From Streptomyces sp. HD (GTDB lineage: Bacteria; Actinomycetota; Actinomycetes; Streptomycetales; Streptomycetaceae): a stretch of DNA of 64,000 nt. The stretch is from contig NZ_JAQMYP010000040.1 in NCBI RefSeq assembly GCF_028369295.1, positions 33,330 to 97,329 on the forward strand, read 5' to 3'. This document shows, one piece after another, positions 37,368 through 47,218 of the stretch. Numbering within the stretch: position 1 is the stretch's first letter; each line of letters begins with the position of its first letter. The position numbers and the translations under genes are program-made. The notes under the pieces were generated by a model that had not been told where the DNA came from, made no database searches, and worked only from the letters and a program-made list of their open reading frames with translations.

Positions 37368-38309
37368 GTGCACCATCAACGGACTCAAGGGGACAGCGGC
37401 GTATCGACATCCCGTCCCTTGAACGCAGCACGCCTCCGGCGCGGTTGTGTGGTGATCGGGGCCCTGTCCCTTGTGGTCTCCTTCCTGCTGCGATCCGGAT
37501 CCGCCCTGCGAGTCCCCGTTCCACAGGGGCTCTTCAAACTGACGCTGATACTCGTGCCGTTGCTGGCGGCTCTCGGGTTGGGCGCCCAGCTGCGAAGGGA
37601 GCGCGAGACCCGACGCAAGACCGAGCGGCGGCTGCTGGAGTTCCTCGCCACCGCAGGGCACGAGTTGCGCACTCCGCTCACCGCGATCTCCGGCTACATC
37701 CAGTTGGCCCGGATGGGCGGCCTGGCCGATCAGGAGAAGTTCGACCTGGCCCTCTCCCGCATGACGGACGAGACCCGCCGCATGTCGGCGCTCCTCGACG
37801 AGTTGGTCCTGCTCACCAGGATCGACCTGGGCCAGCCCTTACGTCGGGAACCAGTGAACCTGGCACGTCTGTGCCGTGAGGTAGTGGCCGATGCCAGGGC
37901 ATGCTCCCCGCATCATCCGATCCGGCTGACGATACTGCCGGGCAGCCACTCGGTCACCGGTGACAGGGACCGCCTGTACCAGGCCGTCGCCAACCTGTTG
38001 GCCAATGTGCGTCATCACACCCCCGAAGGCACGCGCACCTCAGTAGGCCTGGGCACCGAGGACAGTTACCGGGTCATCGAGGTGATCGACGACGGTCCGG
38101 GCATACCCGTCGAGTTGCGCGGCTCGGCCTTCGAGCGGTTCGTCCACGGCAGGCAGGCGGCTGCCGGCCGCGTTCCGGACGATGACGCGGGTGGTGGAAA
38201 CGGCCTGGGACTGAGTGTCGTCGCGGCCATCGTCGCCGCGCACGGCGGCGAGGTGACCCTCGAATCCGCCTACCGCGGGGCGTGGTTCCGCATTCGGCTG
38301 CCCGCCTGA
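37368..38309 (+). CDS. orphan sensor histidine kinase (short, TTA-containing)
   Basis: A 313-residue kinase with two short membrane helices (about 27-44 and 54-72) and no extracellular sensor, then the phospho-acceptor helix (His98 in ATAGHELRTPLTAISGYIQL) and an ATPase domain (NLLANVRHHTPEG, EVIDDGPGIP, GNGLGLSVVAAIVAAHGGE). It resembles the catalytic half of the upstream kinase. GTG 37368 is used; no better start is visible. An in-frame TTA at 37839-37841 (Leu158) makes its translation dependent on the rare bldA tRNA. No response regulator is adjacent, so it may act on the upstream pair (inference). Confidence 0.85.
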   Translation: MHHQRTQGDSGVSTSRPLNAARLRRGCVVIGALSLVVSFLLRSGSALRVPVPQGLFKLTLILVPLLAALGLGAQLRRERETRRKTERRLLEFLATAGHELRTPLTAISGYIQLARMGGLADQEKFDLALSRMTDETRRMSALLDELVLLTRIDLGQPLRREPVNLARLCREVVADARACSPHHPIRLTILPGSHSVTGDRDRLYQAVANLLANVRHHTPEGTRTSVGLGTEDSYRVIEVIDDGPGIPVELRGSAFERFVHGRQAAAGRVPDDDAGGGNGLGLSVVAAIVAAHGGEVTLESAYRGAWFRIRLPA

Positions 38310-38876
38310 GCCCCGGCCACTTTTCATTCACCCTACGGCGAATTTGCCAGGACTTTCCGCGCGAAGACACGGCACACGAGGCCAGGCGCCTGCAAATCCA
38401 GGAGGCAGGAGCCCGCAAGCAATAGAATATCTCGCGCACCCCGCCCTCGCCCGCAAATTATCCCGATCCTAGGGCATTAATCGAATGCAGGGAATTGAAC
38501 GAAGTTCAATCCACCATTGAGCCGCCTCCAGGGGGATTCACCAGCCCCCTCTTCACGCATACTTCACACCTGGTCGATGCACACCTCCACCCGCCGACCG
38601 AACCCCGACCGACTTCCCGACTCGCACCAACGGGACGGATCGGGTGAACCAGACATAAACGTGCGCCGCAATAGCTGACATACCGATTCCTTGGACTCGG
38701 CGCGACGCCGACCAGGACATTCAATCGGTGACAGCCATTCACATGACAGACACAGTTGAGAAGCTGTATCGGCTACAATCCTGGACGTTATCTAACCGAA
38801 CGGAACCGAGGCGCCTACACCCGCTCGTGCATTACGCCGACCACTTCCCCGCCCCATCTCGCCCAGAGCCCATCAA
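38310..38876. promoter_or_regulatory. long, AT-richer region before the PKS-cluster regulators
   Basis: About 565 bases without a gene and less GC-rich than its surroundings. It holds a perfect inverted repeat ATTGAAC-GAA-GTTCAAT at 38494-38510 and several AT-rich patches (GCAATAGAATATC; GGCTACAATCCTGG). It should carry the promoter of the regulator operon; no canonical -35/-10 pair at 16-18 base spacing was found. Confidence 0.5.
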
Positions 38877-41693
38877 GTGTCCGTCCCCCACAGAACATTC
38901 GGTGGCACCGTGAACCTCGTTTTGGCTGCCTTGCCGGCGCATCACCCGCCGCCCCCGGGCGCGGCTCCGGCCGAACCACCGCCGGGCGCGACCGCCCTGC
39001 TCTCGGCGCTGATCGGCCTCATGCCCCGGGCCGGGTCGGGCCCGGCTCCCGCCGTGATGCTGACGGGACCCGCCGGCATCGGCCGCAGCACACTGCTGCA
39101 GACCTTCTGCGAAACCGTCAGGTCCTGGGCACCGGTGCTGCGCGCCGGCCCCCTTGACGGAACCTGGTACGACACAACCGGCGCCGCACGGACCGACGCA
39201 GCCGTCGTTCAGGCGCCGCTGGACGGCGGGGCCCTGTCGTCCCATCGGCTCCACGAGACGGTGGTGGAGCTCTGCCGACGCGGCCCCGTGGTCCTCGCCA
39301 TGGACGACGCGCAGCTGTGCCGCCCGCGCTCCCTGCGCGGCCTGGGCTACGTGCTGCGCAGGTCCACCGGACTGCCCCTGCTGCCGGTGATCACGGTCCC
39401 CACTCTTCCCGCCGCCACCGAACACCCCGCCGTCACCTCGCTGCTCGCCCACCACGCCTGGACGCCCCTGCAGTTGAAGCCGCTGACGGAGACGGACGTC
39501 GCCGAACTGCTCACTCAACGGCTGGGCCGCCGACCCGACGCCGCCCTGCTGCGGCGGTGCATGGAGCACTCGGAGGGCATACCCGCAGCGGTTCACGCAT
39601 TCGCCGACCGGTGCGTCGGCACAAGTGCCGCGGGGGACACGGGGAGAGGAGCGGGCCCGACCACACGGACGGGCCCCGGCGCGCTGCCCGGTTCTGCCTC
39701 CGCGGTGCTGTCCGCGGTGGCCGCACTGGGCTCCGCCGACCCGGAGTTGGTCAGCGAACTGATCCGGATGCCCGTCTCAGCCGTACAACGGGCCATGGGC
39801 CACCTCACCGAGCGCCGGATTCTGTCCCCCGAGGCTCTGCGAGCAGGCACCGACGGATCCGCCGGTGACGTACCGCACGGCATATCGAGTGACGACCTCA
39901 TTCCGCTGTACTCCCGTGCCGCGCGCCTGCTGGAGGATGCGGGGCGCCCACCGACCCAGGTGGCGGACGTCGTCCTGCGGATCCGGTACGGCGCCGAGCC
40001 CTGGATGCTGGAGGCGCTGTACAGCGCGGCCCTGGACGCCGACTCGCCCGGTGGCGCCGTGCGTTACCTTTCGCACGCACTGGACATGGGTGTCGACCAG
40101 GACACCCGCACACTGCGCCGGATCCGGGCCCGGCTGGCGGAGACACTCACCACCACCGAACCCTCCATCGCCCTCCACCATCTGAGCACGTTGCTGGCCA
40201 CCAGCACCGATGGGCGGGAACTCGCCGACATCGCCTTGCGGTACGCCGACACCCTCGTCGTCCTCGGGCTCGGTGACGAGGCGGCCCGACTGCTCGCCCA
40301 GGTCCTGGACCGCCCGGCCGGCTCCGGGGCGGTCACCGTCCCGGAAGACTGTCGGCCCGCCCTGGAATCGGCCCTGCTGCTCTGCGGATCGTTGCGGCCC
40401 GCATCCGTACGCTGGCTCAGAGAGCGCTCTCAGCAAAGCATCGAGCCAGCCGCCGACAGCCCCGGCAACCGACGCCTGCGCCTGGCCCGCACAGCGTTGT
40501 CGATGCTCAGCGGCCGGCCCGTCGCCCTGCCCGACACCCCCGTCCCGATGGCCGCCTGTGCCGCCGGCACCCCGCTGGACGACCTGTCGTTGATCGCCTC
40601 CGCCGTCGTGGCGCATCTCACCGACCACACCACCACGGCGCTCGACACCCTCGACCGGCTCTTGCACCGCCCGGTCCGCCGGGGACTCGACCCGAGCCGG
40701 GTCCAGGCCCTCATGGTCCGGGCACTCGTGCTGTGCGGCACGGGTGACCTGCCCGCGGCCGAACACGACAGCCGACGGGCCCTGGAACTGGAGAGCCGAA
40801 GCGGCGACGGCCCGGTCGTCGCTCCGGCCGTCACCCTCGCCTATGTGCTCGCCCAACGCGGCGAGGTCGCGGCCGCCGAGCATGTGCTCCACGAGATCAA
40901 CGGCCCGGACCTGCAGCCGCTGTTCTACGTCCACCCCATGTACTGGTGGGCCACGGCAGCCGTCCGGAGAGCCCACGGTGACCTGCGCGGCGCCCTGGTC
41001 GCACTGCGCTCCAGCGGCCGGGCGCTCGGCCCGGGAGGCTCGGAGTCACCGGTGCTCCTGCCGTGGTGGCTGGAGGCGGCCGACCTGCTGACCGAACTCG
41101 GCCGCCCTGCCGAAGCGCGCCGAGTCGCCGCCCGGGGCGGTGAGCTCGTCGCGAGCTGGGGCACCGCGCGCAGTGCCGGACTGGCCTTGCTGGCCCGTGG
41201 TCTGGCCACGCCCGGCCGCGCCGGACACCGGCTCCTCGACAAGGCGTGTGCCCAACTCGCCGAATCCCCCGCCCGGTTACTGCGGGCGCGCGCCGAATAC
41301 GCACTGGGCGTGGCCCTGCTCGACGACGGCGACCCGCTGGCTGCCCGGCCCCGGCTGCGGACCGCGCTGGACCTGATGATCGGCTGCGGGGCGGGCAACG
41401 CCGCGGAAGGCGTCCGCCTCCGTCTCGCCGAGGCGGGCGGCCGGCCGCGCCGGCTCACCGGCCGCCCCGGTGACGCCCTGACCGAACGTGAGCGCCGGGT
41501 CGCCGCCCTGGCGATGGCCGGCCGTTCCAACCGGGAGATAGCGGAGGAGCTCTACATCACCCGACGCACGGTCGAACTCCACCTGACTCACACCTACCAG
41601 AAGCTCGGCGTGAGCGGCCGGGAGGAACTCGTGGGCGTGTTGCAAGACACACCCGGGGTCGGTGGGTCCCAGCCGGGCGGTGTGGAGCGATGA
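38877..41693 (+). CDS. LAL-type LuxR regulator 1 (TTA codon)
   Basis: A 938-residue large ATP-binding LuxR regulator (GTG 38877; GTG 38910 also possible). Walker A reads TGPAGIGRSTLL, Walker B VVLAMDDAQL; a long helical repeat region follows; the C-terminal LuxR helix-turn-helix reads LTERERRVAALAMAGRSNRE, then IAEELYITRRTVELHLTHTY. An in-frame TTA at 41277-41279 (Leu801) makes it bldA-dependent. LAL proteins activate polyketide clusters (for example the NysR and AmphR regulators). It overlaps the next gene by 4 bases (ATGA), so the two are coupled. Confidence 0.9.
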   Translation: MSVPHRTFGGTVNLVLAALPAHHPPPPGAAPAEPPPGATALLSALIGLMPRAGSGPAPAVMLTGPAGIGRSTLLQTFCETVRSWAPVLRAGPLDGTWYDTTGAARTDAAVVQAPLDGGALSSHRLHETVVELCRRGPVVLAMDDAQLCRPRSLRGLGYVLRRSTGLPLLPVITVPTLPAATEHPAVTSLLAHHAWTPLQLKPLTETDVAELLTQRLGRRPDAALLRRCMEHSEGIPAAVHAFADRCVGTSAAGDTGRGAGPTTRTGPGALPGSASAVLSAVAALGSADPELVSELIRMPVSAVQRAMGHLTERRILSPEALRAGTDGSAGDVPHGISSDDLIPLYSRAARLLEDAGRPPTQVADVVLRIRYGAEPWMLEALYSAALDADSPGGAVRYLSHALDMGVDQDTRTLRRIRARLAETLTTTEPSIALHHLSTLLATSTDGRELADIALRYADTLVVLGLGDEAARLLAQVLDRPAGSGAVTVPEDCRPALESALLLCGSLRPASVRWLRERSQQSIEPAADSPGNRRLRLARTALSMLSGRPVALPDTPVPMAACAAGTPLDDLSLIASAVVAHLTDHTTTALDTLDRLLHRPVRRGLDPSRVQALMVRALVLCGTGDLPAAEHDSRRALELESRSGDGPVVAPAVTLAYVLAQRGEVAAAEHVLHEINGPDLQPLFYVHPMYWWATAAVRRAHGDLRGALVALRSSGRALGPGGSESPVLLPWWLEAADLLTELGRPAEARRVAARGGELVASWGTARSAGLALLARGLATPGRAGHRLLDKACAQLAESPARLLRARAEYALGVALLDDGDPLAARPRLRTALDLMIGCGAGNAAEGVRLRLAEAGGRPRRLTGRPGDALTERERRVAALAMAGRSNREIAEELYITRRTVELHLTHTYQKLGVSGREELVGVLQDTPGVGGSQPGGVER

Positions 41694-44239
41694 GCAGCGC
41701 ACCGGGCATCCCATCAGCCCCCTGCAGTCGTGCCCTGCGCGAGCGGGCCGCCCAGGACGACTTCGCGCCGCTGTACGGGCGGGAGGCCGAGGAGGCGGCG
41801 CTGGTCCACATGACGGTTCGGCTCCGCGGCGGCACCCCCGGCGTGACGGTGATTCACGGCAGTCCGGGCAGCGGACGCACCCGACTGCTGCGGCGCGGCC
41901 TGGCCCTCGCCCGGGCCCTCGGTGTCCAGGTCCTCACCGCACAGGGCTCAGCCACGCCCTCCCCCGATCCCTACACATTCGTACGGCAGTTGCGGCTGCC
42001 TCGGCCCACGACGACCGGCCCGTCCTTGGCTGCTGGGGCACCCACGGAGGGCTCCGTGCAGGGATGGTGCCGCGCGCTGCTGTCAACGGCGCACCGGCCG
42101 ACGCTCCTCGCCCTGGACGATGTGCAGTGGGCGGACCCCGAGTCGGTTCAGGTGATCGCGGGGCTGCTGCGGCGGCTCGCCTCGGCGCCGCTGGGGGTGC
42201 TGCTGACGGTGACCAGCGCCCGCGGAGAGTTCCCCGATGCCTGCGCCGAACTCATTGATCAGGCGGCCGCGTTCAAGGGCGGAACAGAGCTGCGGCTGGA
42301 ACTCGGACCGCTCGGCGTCCCCGAGGTGCGCGCGATGTGCGCGGCGTCGGGACTGCCCGTTCCGGCGGCGTCGGACGGCATCTGGTGGGAAGGGGCCGCC
42401 CGGCTCAGCCACGGCAGTCCTTGGCTGCTGCGGCGGGTCCTGAATGAGCTGCGCCGGGAGCCGGGCGAGCTGCACGCCACCGGGCTGAGGACGGCGTTCA
42501 CCGCTGGAATCGCCGCGGCGCGGGCGGCGCGGGCGGCTGAGTCGGCGGCGAAGCTGGCCGCGGGACCGCTCGCGCTGTTGAGGGGGCTGACCGTTTGCCG
42601 GGGGTTGGTGGCGGTGGACCGGGTGGCCGCCCTCGTGGGCCTCGACGAGACCGAACTGCCGGGCGCCCTGCGGACGTTGCGGGTGCAGGGCCTCATCGAC
42701 TTCGGCGATCCGCCGCGGCTGCGGCTGACCGACGGTACGGCCACCGTGCTGGTCGGTATGGACGGCGACGAGCGCAGGCGGCTGCAGGTGGAGGCGGCCC
42801 GCTGGGCACACCGTTGCGACGCCGACGAGGAGGTGCTCGCCGCGCTGCTGCTGAACACCGTGGCGTTGGGCGAGCCCTGGGTACCCTCGGTGCTGCGTCG
42901 CACTGCCCGGACCCGGCTGGAGCGGGACCACCACACCAAGGCGGCGGAACTGCTGGAGCGTGCGCTGCGCGAGCCGCTCCCCCCGGCCGTGCGCGCCGAG
43001 GTGCTGCTGGAGGCCGCCGAGGTGTACACGATGGCCGCGCCCGAAGCGGCGGACCACCGCATCGCCGAGCTGCTGTCCGGAACGCAGGCCCGTCCGCGCG
43101 TGCGCACAGCCGCACGGGACCTCCTGCTCGCACGCGGCGAACCCAGTTCGGCACTGAACGTGCCGGTCGTGGTGTACGGGAACGACCGCGCGGCATCCGC
43201 GGACGTACCGCGGGACGTCCGGCTTCGGCCGTCGGACGTCGTGCAGCGTCCTGGATCCACGGCACAGGACGCGGGGGCGGCACTCCACGGTCCGCCGGAC
43301 CCGGATGTCGATCCGGCCGCCCTCGCCGCCGCGGCCTGGCGGCGGACGATGCGGTGCGACGACGTGGCCGAGGTACAGGAGATGTGCCGACAGGTACTGC
43401 GGGCACCGCTGGACGGAGCGCTGCTCCCCCGGTTCACCGCCTGTTGCGTGCTGTCCCTCGCGGACGCGCACGGCACGGCGCGCAGCGCGCTGGATGCCAC
43501 ACTCGCCGAGGCGGGGCACCGCCGCAGCCCCGCGCTGGTGGCGTTGGGACTGCTGGTGCGCGCAGACCTGAACCTGCGGGCCGGTGATGCGGACACCGCC
43601 GCCCACGACCTCGCCGCCTGCCGCTCCCTGGCACCGCCGGAGGTGTGGCATCCCAGCCGGCTCGCCATGCTGCGGGCGACGCAGATCCGGCTGCTGGTCG
43701 TGCGGGAGCGCTACGAGGAGGCCGACCGACTGGCCGGTGAGAAGCTGCCGCTCGGTGCCGAGGAGAGCAGCGCCTGGGGTCATGTGCTGTATGCCCGCGC
43801 GCAGCTACTGCTCTGCCGGGGGCACCCTCGGCAGGCGCTGGCCGCGGCCGAAGAGTGCGGTCGGCGGCTGGCGGCCCTCGAATGGGGCAACCCGGCGCTG
43901 ATGGCATGGCGTTCACTGGCGGCCTTGGCCCTTCGGGGCTGCGGTGACCATGATCGGGCGGCGGTTCTGTTCGCCGAGGAGTCGCGGTTGGCGGAGCGTT
44001 GGGGTACCGACTCCACGCTCGCCTGGACCGAACTGCGACAGAGCCTCGGCTCACTGACGCCGCAGGCGGCCCGGCTGACCGCACGCGATCTGCGTCGGCT
44101 CGGCCCGGCGCCCGCGGCCCGGCGTCTCGTGCAGGGCGTCGTGGCCCGGGAAATGGCCGGATCCCGTCACGGGGCACGGGCGGACACCGCAGCGCCCGCA
44201 TCGGTGCCCCGGGACGGCCGAAATCCGGTGAATCCATAA
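41690..44239 (+). CDS. LAL-like ATPase regulator 2, lacking a LuxR domain
   Basis: An 849-residue LAL-like protein with an AAA-type ATPase (Walker A IHGSPGSGRTRLLRR, Walker B LLALDDVQWADPE) and a long helical repeat region. The C-terminus ends RDGRNPVNP about 90 residues short of its neighbours and shows no helix-turn-helix. DNA from 44240 to 44308 does not encode one in another frame either, so the domain appears genuinely absent. Translation is coupled to regulator 1. It may modulate the other two by complex formation (inference). Confidence 0.85.
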   Translation: MSSAPGIPSAPCSRALRERAAQDDFAPLYGREAEEAALVHMTVRLRGGTPGVTVIHGSPGSGRTRLLRRGLALARALGVQVLTAQGSATPSPDPYTFVRQLRLPRPTTTGPSLAAGAPTEGSVQGWCRALLSTAHRPTLLALDDVQWADPESVQVIAGLLRRLASAPLGVLLTVTSARGEFPDACAELIDQAAAFKGGTELRLELGPLGVPEVRAMCAASGLPVPAASDGIWWEGAARLSHGSPWLLRRVLNELRREPGELHATGLRTAFTAGIAAARAARAAESAAKLAAGPLALLRGLTVCRGLVAVDRVAALVGLDETELPGALRTLRVQGLIDFGDPPRLRLTDGTATVLVGMDGDERRRLQVEAARWAHRCDADEEVLAALLLNTVALGEPWVPSVLRRTARTRLERDHHTKAAELLERALREPLPPAVRAEVLLEAAEVYTMAAPEAADHRIAELLSGTQARPRVRTAARDLLLARGEPSSALNVPVVVYGNDRAASADVPRDVRLRPSDVVQRPGSTAQDAGAALHGPPDPDVDPAALAAAAWRRTMRCDDVAEVQEMCRQVLRAPLDGALLPRFTACCVLSLADAHGTARSALDATLAEAGHRRSPALVALGLLVRADLNLRAGDADTAAHDLAACRSLAPPEVWHPSRLAMLRATQIRLLVVRERYEEADRLAGEKLPLGAEESSAWGHVLYARAQLLLCRGHPRQALAAAEECGRRLAALEWGNPALMAWRSLAALALRGCGDHDRAAVLFAEESRLAERWGTDSTLAWTELRQSLGSLTPQAARLTARDLRRLGPAPAARRLVQGVVAREMAGSRHGARADTAAPASVPRDGRNPVNP

Positions 44240-44308
44240 CCGATCCCACACAACGCACGTCTTACTCACCCCCCATGCTCCACCAGACCGTGCAAGGAGG
44301 CCGCTGGC

Positions 44309-47185
44309 ATGTTGCATGAGCGGCAGAACGAATTGAAAGTGGCAGCCGAGGCCCTCCGGCTCGCCGTGCAGGGCAGCGGATCCCTCGTCGTGATCAGCGG
44401 GCCGCCCGGCATCGGCAAGTCGGCTGTGCTCAACGAGATCGGTGAACTGGCCACACGACTGACCGTTGGCTCGGTTGCCGGGTCGGCGGCACCGGCACGG
44501 CCTCTGGTGATGCGGGCCTACGCGGCCCCCGCGGAACGCGACTTCCCCCTCGGTGTCGCCCGGCAGCTGCTGGAACCCGTCGTCAAGTCGGGCCCCTTCG
44601 TGCGCAGATGGTGCTCAGGGCCCGCCCGGCCCGCGCTCGCATTCCTCCAGAGCGACCCGGAGGCGCCCAGGCAGCACACCCCGACGACCACGCGCGCCCT
44701 GCTGTCCATGGTGGAGAACATCAGCCACGACCGTACTCCGGTTCTGCTCGTCGACGATCTGCACTGGGCGGACGAGGGCACGCTGGACTGGCTCGACGAC
44801 CTGGTGCAACAGGTGGCGCACCGGAGGATCCTGGTCGCGGTGACCGTGTGCGAGGGAGAACCCGCGGCGGAGCCACCCGTCATCCGCCCGGTCGCGGCCG
44901 CCGAGTACACCCTGCTGCCGGCCCCGCTCGCCGCGACATCGGTCGACGCCCTGATCCTGGACCACCTGGGCGCTCCTGGCGACGCCGAGTTCACGGCCGC
45001 GTGTCACGATGTCACGCGCGGCAACCCGCGGTATCTCGTATCGCTTCTCCAGGAGTGCCGGACCCACGGCATCGCCCCGGTGGCGGCTGCGGCGCCGCAG
45101 GTGGCCGGGCTGGTGCCGCCGGCGCTGCGGCGGCGCCTGCTGCTGAGTCTGCGGGAGCAGCCGCCGTCCGTGCTGGCCACGGCCCGTGCACTGCTGATCC
45201 TCGGAGACGACGCCGACCGGCAGGTGCTGGGAGAACTGGCCGGCCTTGACCCGGTGGACCGGGACGACAGTCTGCGGCGGCTGCGCCGGCTCGGGTTGAT
45301 CACCTGGCAGGACGGCCTCCGGCTGGCGCATCGGGCGGTTCACGAGGCGATCGAGGACGTCACACCACCGGCCGAACGCAACCGGCTGCACCTGGCGGCC
45401 GCCGCCCTGCTGCGCTACCGGGGCAGCACGCCCGAGGAGGTGGGCGGCCATCTGCTCGCCACCACCGCCCCATTGGACGACGACGCGGTGGCGGCACTGC
45501 GGCACGCGGCCGGCACGGCCATGCATCGCGGCGCCCCCAGGACGGCCGCCCGTTATCTGCGCCGGGCACTGCGTGACGCCCTGCCGCACAGCAAGGCACG
45601 GGCCCGGCTGCTGGTGGAGCTGGCGACCGTGGAGCGCAGTTTCGCTCCGTCGGTCGCCGTCCGGCACATCGCCCAGGCGTTCCCCCTGCTGCCCAGCCCG
45701 CTGGCCCGAGCCGAGGCGCTGACGGCGCTCACTCCGGTGTCGCCCGGTACCACGCTGCTGTCGCTCGGCGACCTGTTGCGGCAGACGGCGCAGGAGTTGG
45801 CGGCTTCCGAGGAGCTTCCGGCCGACCGGGGCTCGCTGGAGCTGCGCCTGGAAGCCCGACTGCGTTACTTGTGCGAGAACGATCCAGCGGTGCTCGCCTC
45901 AACCCTGGACCGCTTGGCCTCGTTGGGCGAGCGGCCGGAGATGTCCGGCAGCGGCCAGCGGGAGCTGCTGGTGACGCTGCTGCACTCGGCGACGGCGTCC
46001 GCCACGTTGACCGCCGCAGAGGTGGGGGCGCTCGCGCGCCGTGTGCTGGACCACGAGCCGGCCTCCGCGGCACATGTACACACGATGCTGCCGCTGATGG
46101 TGTCGGTCGCTCTCTCCGCGGACTCGGTGGCGGGGCTGCCGCCCTGGCTGGATACGGCCCTGCAGGACGCGGTGCGCCGGGGAGGACGACTGGAGGAGTC
46201 GGTGATCCTCAGCGAGCAGGCACTGGTGCTGCTCGCCCAGGGCCGGCTCACGGCCGCCCGAGAACGGGCGGTGAAGGCCTGCTCAGTGGTGGAAACGGAG
46301 GAGGTGAGCACACTGTCGGCACTCGCCCTGGTCATGGTGACACTCAGGACCCGGGAACCGGAACTGATCGGTTCGCTGCCGGAACCGACCCGCGGACTGT
46401 ACGAGAACTGCAGGCTGCCGGGGCTTTTCACCCTGGTGCGGGGACTCAAGGCGGAGCAGCAGCACGAGCCGGGCATGGCCGTGGAGCACTTCCTGGACGC
46501 CGGGTACGCGCTGGAGCGATCCGGATGGCGCAATCCGATGCTGGCACCGGCGGAGTACTGGGCGGCGCGCGCGCTGCACCGGATGGGTGAAGTGAACCGG
46601 GCCGAACAGCTGAGCGCACAACACCTTGAGCAGGCGCGGGCCTGGGGTGCCCCGTCGGGCGTGGGCCGCGCGCTGGCCTTGCAGGCAACGGTGACGGGCA
46701 AGGCCACGGCACCGAGGTTGCTACGGGAGGCCGCCCAGGTGCTGGAGGGATCCGCCGATCTGCACGCCCGGTCGATGGTGCTGCTGCAGCTCGCGGAGGC
46801 GGTGGCATCGCGCCATGCCGCCGAGGCGGAGGCGGCGCTGCGCACGTCGTACGAGCTGGCCGTGGAGTGCGGGGCGCCCCAGGTCGCAGCCCGTGCACAG
46901 GAGATGCTGGGGCCCGCAGCGGTCGCCGTCACGGCGCCGGCACGGCTGACGTCGGCCGAACGGATGGTGGCTCAGATGGCCGTGCAGGGTCTGACCAACC
47001 AGGCCATCGCCGACACCCTCGGCGTCTCGCGGCGGGCCGTGGAGAAACATCTGACGAGCTGTTACCGCAAGATGTCCACGTCCGGCCGTTCGGGCCTCGC
47101 CGACGCCCTCGAGGAAGCGGGGCTGCTCGACCCGGCGGGCGAGCCGCCGCCCGGCGATGAGATCCGTCCCCAGGGAGTGGTCTGA
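44309..47185 (+). CDS. LAL-type LuxR regulator 3
   Basis: A 958-residue LAL regulator with Walker A ISGPPGIGKSAVLNE, Walker B VLLVDDLHWADEG, a repeat region, and the LuxR helix-turn-helix LTSAERMVAQMAVQGLTNQA, then IADTLGVSRRAVEKHLTSCY. AAGGAGG precedes the ATG. It follows regulator 2 by 69 bases in the same direction and probably completes one regulatory operon for the polyketide genes. No TTA codon was found. Confidence 0.92.
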   Translation: MLHERQNELKVAAEALRLAVQGSGSLVVISGPPGIGKSAVLNEIGELATRLTVGSVAGSAAPARPLVMRAYAAPAERDFPLGVARQLLEPVVKSGPFVRRWCSGPARPALAFLQSDPEAPRQHTPTTTRALLSMVENISHDRTPVLLVDDLHWADEGTLDWLDDLVQQVAHRRILVAVTVCEGEPAAEPPVIRPVAAAEYTLLPAPLAATSVDALILDHLGAPGDAEFTAACHDVTRGNPRYLVSLLQECRTHGIAPVAAAAPQVAGLVPPALRRRLLLSLREQPPSVLATARALLILGDDADRQVLGELAGLDPVDRDDSLRRLRRLGLITWQDGLRLAHRAVHEAIEDVTPPAERNRLHLAAAALLRYRGSTPEEVGGHLLATTAPLDDDAVAALRHAAGTAMHRGAPRTAARYLRRALRDALPHSKARARLLVELATVERSFAPSVAVRHIAQAFPLLPSPLARAEALTALTPVSPGTTLLSLGDLLRQTAQELAASEELPADRGSLELRLEARLRYLCENDPAVLASTLDRLASLGERPEMSGSGQRELLVTLLHSATASATLTAAEVGALARRVLDHEPASAAHVHTMLPLMVSVALSADSVAGLPPWLDTALQDAVRRGGRLEESVILSEQALVLLAQGRLTAARERAVKACSVVETEEVSTLSALALVMVTLRTREPELIGSLPEPTRGLYENCRLPGLFTLVRGLKAEQQHEPGMAVEHFLDAGYALERSGWRNPMLAPAEYWAARALHRMGEVNRAEQLSAQHLEQARAWGAPSGVGRALALQATVTGKATAPRLLREAAQVLEGSADLHARSMVLLQLAEAVASRHAAEAEAALRTSYELAVECGAPQVAARAQEMLGPAAVAVTAPARLTSAERMVAQMAVQGLTNQAIADTLGVSRRAVEKHLTSCYRKMSTSGRSGLADALEEAGLLDPAGEPPPGDEIRPQGVV

Positions 47186-47218
47186 CGAGGATCTCCGGGC
47201 GTCCGCGAGGAGCCGTGG

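Noticed and set aside
38745..38780. Possible -35/-10 promoter (TTGAGA ... TACAAT) before the LAL genes
   Set aside because: The spacing is 12 bases, too short for a normal sigma-70-type promoter.
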